Assembly: GCA_019239415.1 (NCBI GenBank) | Contig: JAFAZW010000061.1 | Location: forward strand, 62,001 to 126,000 | Reading direction: 5' to 3' | DNA: 64,000 bases | From: Alphaproteobacteria bacterium | Lineage (GTDB): Bacteria > Pseudomonadota > Alphaproteobacteria > Sphingomonadales > Sphingomonadaceae | In this document: piece after piece, positions 62,880 through 64,000 of the stretch | Layout of the letters: the number at the start of each line of letters is the position of its first letter | Position numbering within the stretch: position 1 is the stretch's first letter | The notes under the pieces: generated by a model | What the model was told of the DNA's origin: nothing | Database searches by the model: none | What the model saw: only the letters and a program-made list of their open reading frames with translations | Translations under genes and position numbers: made by a program

Positions 62880-64000
62880 TTAGCACGGCCTCCGCCAGCG
62901 CGCGACGAAAAAGCCGTCCGTCTCGTCGTGTCCCGGGCTGAGCAGCCGCCCGGGACCGGCGGCACGCCCTCCCGGAATAGGCGGCGCTTCCGATACGGCC
63001 GATGAACGGGCGCCGAAGCCCTCCGCCTGGCTGCGGCCTTCGTCGGCGACGAGCGAGCAGACGGCGTAGACGAGCGCGCCGCCGGGACGGACGAGTTCCC
63101 AGGCGAGGTCGAGGAGATAAGCCTGGGTCGCGACGAACCGCGCCAGTCGCTCCGGCGTCAGGCGCCAGCGCAGCTCGGGGTTGCGGCGCCACGTCCCGGT
63201 GCCCGAGCAGGGCGCATCGACCAGGACCAGATCGGCCTTCCCCGCGAGATCGGCGAGCGCCTCGCGCTCCCGCTTCGGATCGAGCAGCCGCGGCTCGACG
63301 ATCGAGACGGCGGCACGCTCGAGGCGCGGCCGCATGCGCGACAGGCGGCCTCGATCGATGTCGGACGCCACCAGGCGACCCTCGTTCCCCATCTCCGCGG
63401 CGAGCGCCAGCGTCTTCCCTCCCGCGCCGGCGCAAAGGTCCGCCACGGTCGTACCCGGCGTCGCGCCGCAGGCGAGCGCGAGCAACTGGCTCCCCTCGTC
63501 CTGCACCTCGACGAGTCCCCGGCGCCACGCCTCGGTCTCCTCGACCCGAGTGCCGTCCGGCAGCCGCAGCCCGAGCGGCGACAAGGGCGTCGGCACCGCG
63601 CCGGGCAGCATGGCGAGCACCTCGTCCCGGCTCGTACGGAGACGGTTGACGCGCAGGTCGAGAGGGGCGCGGGCAAGAAGTGCGGATTGCTCATCCTCCT
63701 CCACCAGCGGATCGAGGCGCGGTCGCAGCCAGGCCGGCACCACGCCAACCGGAGCGGCCACCAACTCCGCCACCTCCACGGGCGTCGGTGCGTGCGGCGA
63801 TCCGTCGAAACGGGAGGCGATCTCCTCGTCGGCGAGGCCGAGCAAGGCCGATCTCCCCGACGGCGGCGGCTCGGGCCAGGCGCGGATCGCACGGTAGACC
63901 AACTCGCGCACCGCCCGCCTATCCTTGGATCCGGCATAGCGGCGGGTGGCGAAATAGCGCGACACAATCGTATCGGCGGCGGCGCCCCCGGTGCGGGCGG
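62880..64000 (-). CDS. rsmB: RsmB-type rRNA (cytosine-C5) methyltransferase (5' end outside window)
   Basis: The C-terminal 373 or so residues of a SAM-dependent m5C methyltransferase, probably for C967 of 16S rRNA. The frame stays open to the right edge. The codon at 63965 that could start it is inside a conserved stretch (ARYFATRRYAGSKDRRAV-like), so the true start is beyond the window. A short NusB-like helical part is followed by VQDEGSQLLALACGATPGT, LCAGAGGKTLALAAEM (SAM loop), VLVDAPCSGTGTWRRNPE with one catalytic Cys, and LVYAVCSL with the other. Both Cys are present. RsmB and RsmF-like relatives are hard to separate. Confidence 0.88.
   Translation of the reverse strand, partial: ARTGGAAADTIVSRYFATRRYAGSKDRRAVRELVYRAIRAWPEPPPSGRSALLGLADEEIASRFDGSPHAPTPVEVAELVAAPVGVVPAWLRPRLDPLVEEDEQSALLARAPLDLRVNRLRTSRDEVLAMLPGAVPTPLSPLGLRLPDGTRVEETEAWRRGLVEVQDEGSQLLALACGATPGTTVADLCAGAGGKTLALAAEMGNEGRLVASDIDRGRLSRMRPRLERAAVSIVEPRLLDPKREREALADLAGKADLVLVDAPCSGTGTWRRNPELRWRLTPERLARFVATQAYLLDLAWELVRPGGALVYAVCSLVADEGRSQAEGFGARSSAVSEAPPIPGGRAAGPGRLLSPGHDETDGFFVARWRRPC

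Overview
The window is about 64 kb of very GC-rich chromosome. It most resembles an alphaproteobacterium of the Sphingomonadales. The evidence is the lptD-surA-pdxA-rsmA order, a cckA cell-cycle kinase next to smpB and dapA, hdaA-ppk-ppx next to purM-purN, many GTG starts and 1-4 nt stop/start overlaps, a near-perfect EcfG-type stress promoter, small proteins of sphingomonad type, and many short palindromic repeats between genes. I see no rRNA, tRNA, CRISPR array, prophage or insertion sequence. Most of the window is core chromosome.

Layout. 1-4.8 kb: the 3' part of a hybrid histidine kinase, two small proteins, and dnaB with a perfect DnaA box in front of it. 4.8-13.7 kb: UPF0262, dcd, an FMN reductase, a GT4 glycosyltransferase, and the FAH-M28 peptidase-rnr group; rnr carries an in-frame palindromic repeat. 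13.9-22.8 kb: a valine/isobutyrate catabolic set (mmsA, acyl-CoA dehydrogenase, hydroxyisobutyryl-CoA hydrolase, enoyl-CoA hydratase, mmsB), split after mmsA by a three-gene cassette in which two paralogous four-cysteine secreted proteins flank a polysaccharide deacetylase. 22.8-25.9 kb: small stress or envelope proteins and wecB. 25.9-28.9 kb: divergent glpK and glpD. 28.9-33.3 kb: dapA-smpB-DUF2062-cckA. 33.4-38.8 kb: slt-greB, an AraC-type regulator with an N-terminal cysteine cluster, a vanadium haloperoxidase-like protein and PPK2. 38.9-43.7 kb: aspS, rnd-tatC and a phosphoesterase. 43.8-44.7 kb: an array of nested palindromes around a small GIY-YIG nuclease gene. 44.7-50.2 kb: DUF2066-hdaA-ppk-ppx. 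50.2-53.7 kb: purM-purN-acyltransferase-membrane protein, a fully overlapping chain. 53.9-56.4 kb: pepA-holC-ndk. 56.6-62.2 kb: lptD-surA-pdxA-rsmA. 62.3-64 kb: a TPR protein and the 3' part of an RsmB-type rRNA methyltransferase.

The most unusual feature is the repeat system. At least eleven full copies share one skeleton: CGTCA, mini-palindrome, TCCA, loop, TGGA, mini-palindrome, TGACG. The mini-palindrome cores fall into different sequence families. Copies sit right in front of ribosome binding sites inside operons. Five units (four full, one half) cluster around the GIY-YIG gene. A separate 72-nt palindrome with 26-nt arms is translated in frame inside ribonuclease R.
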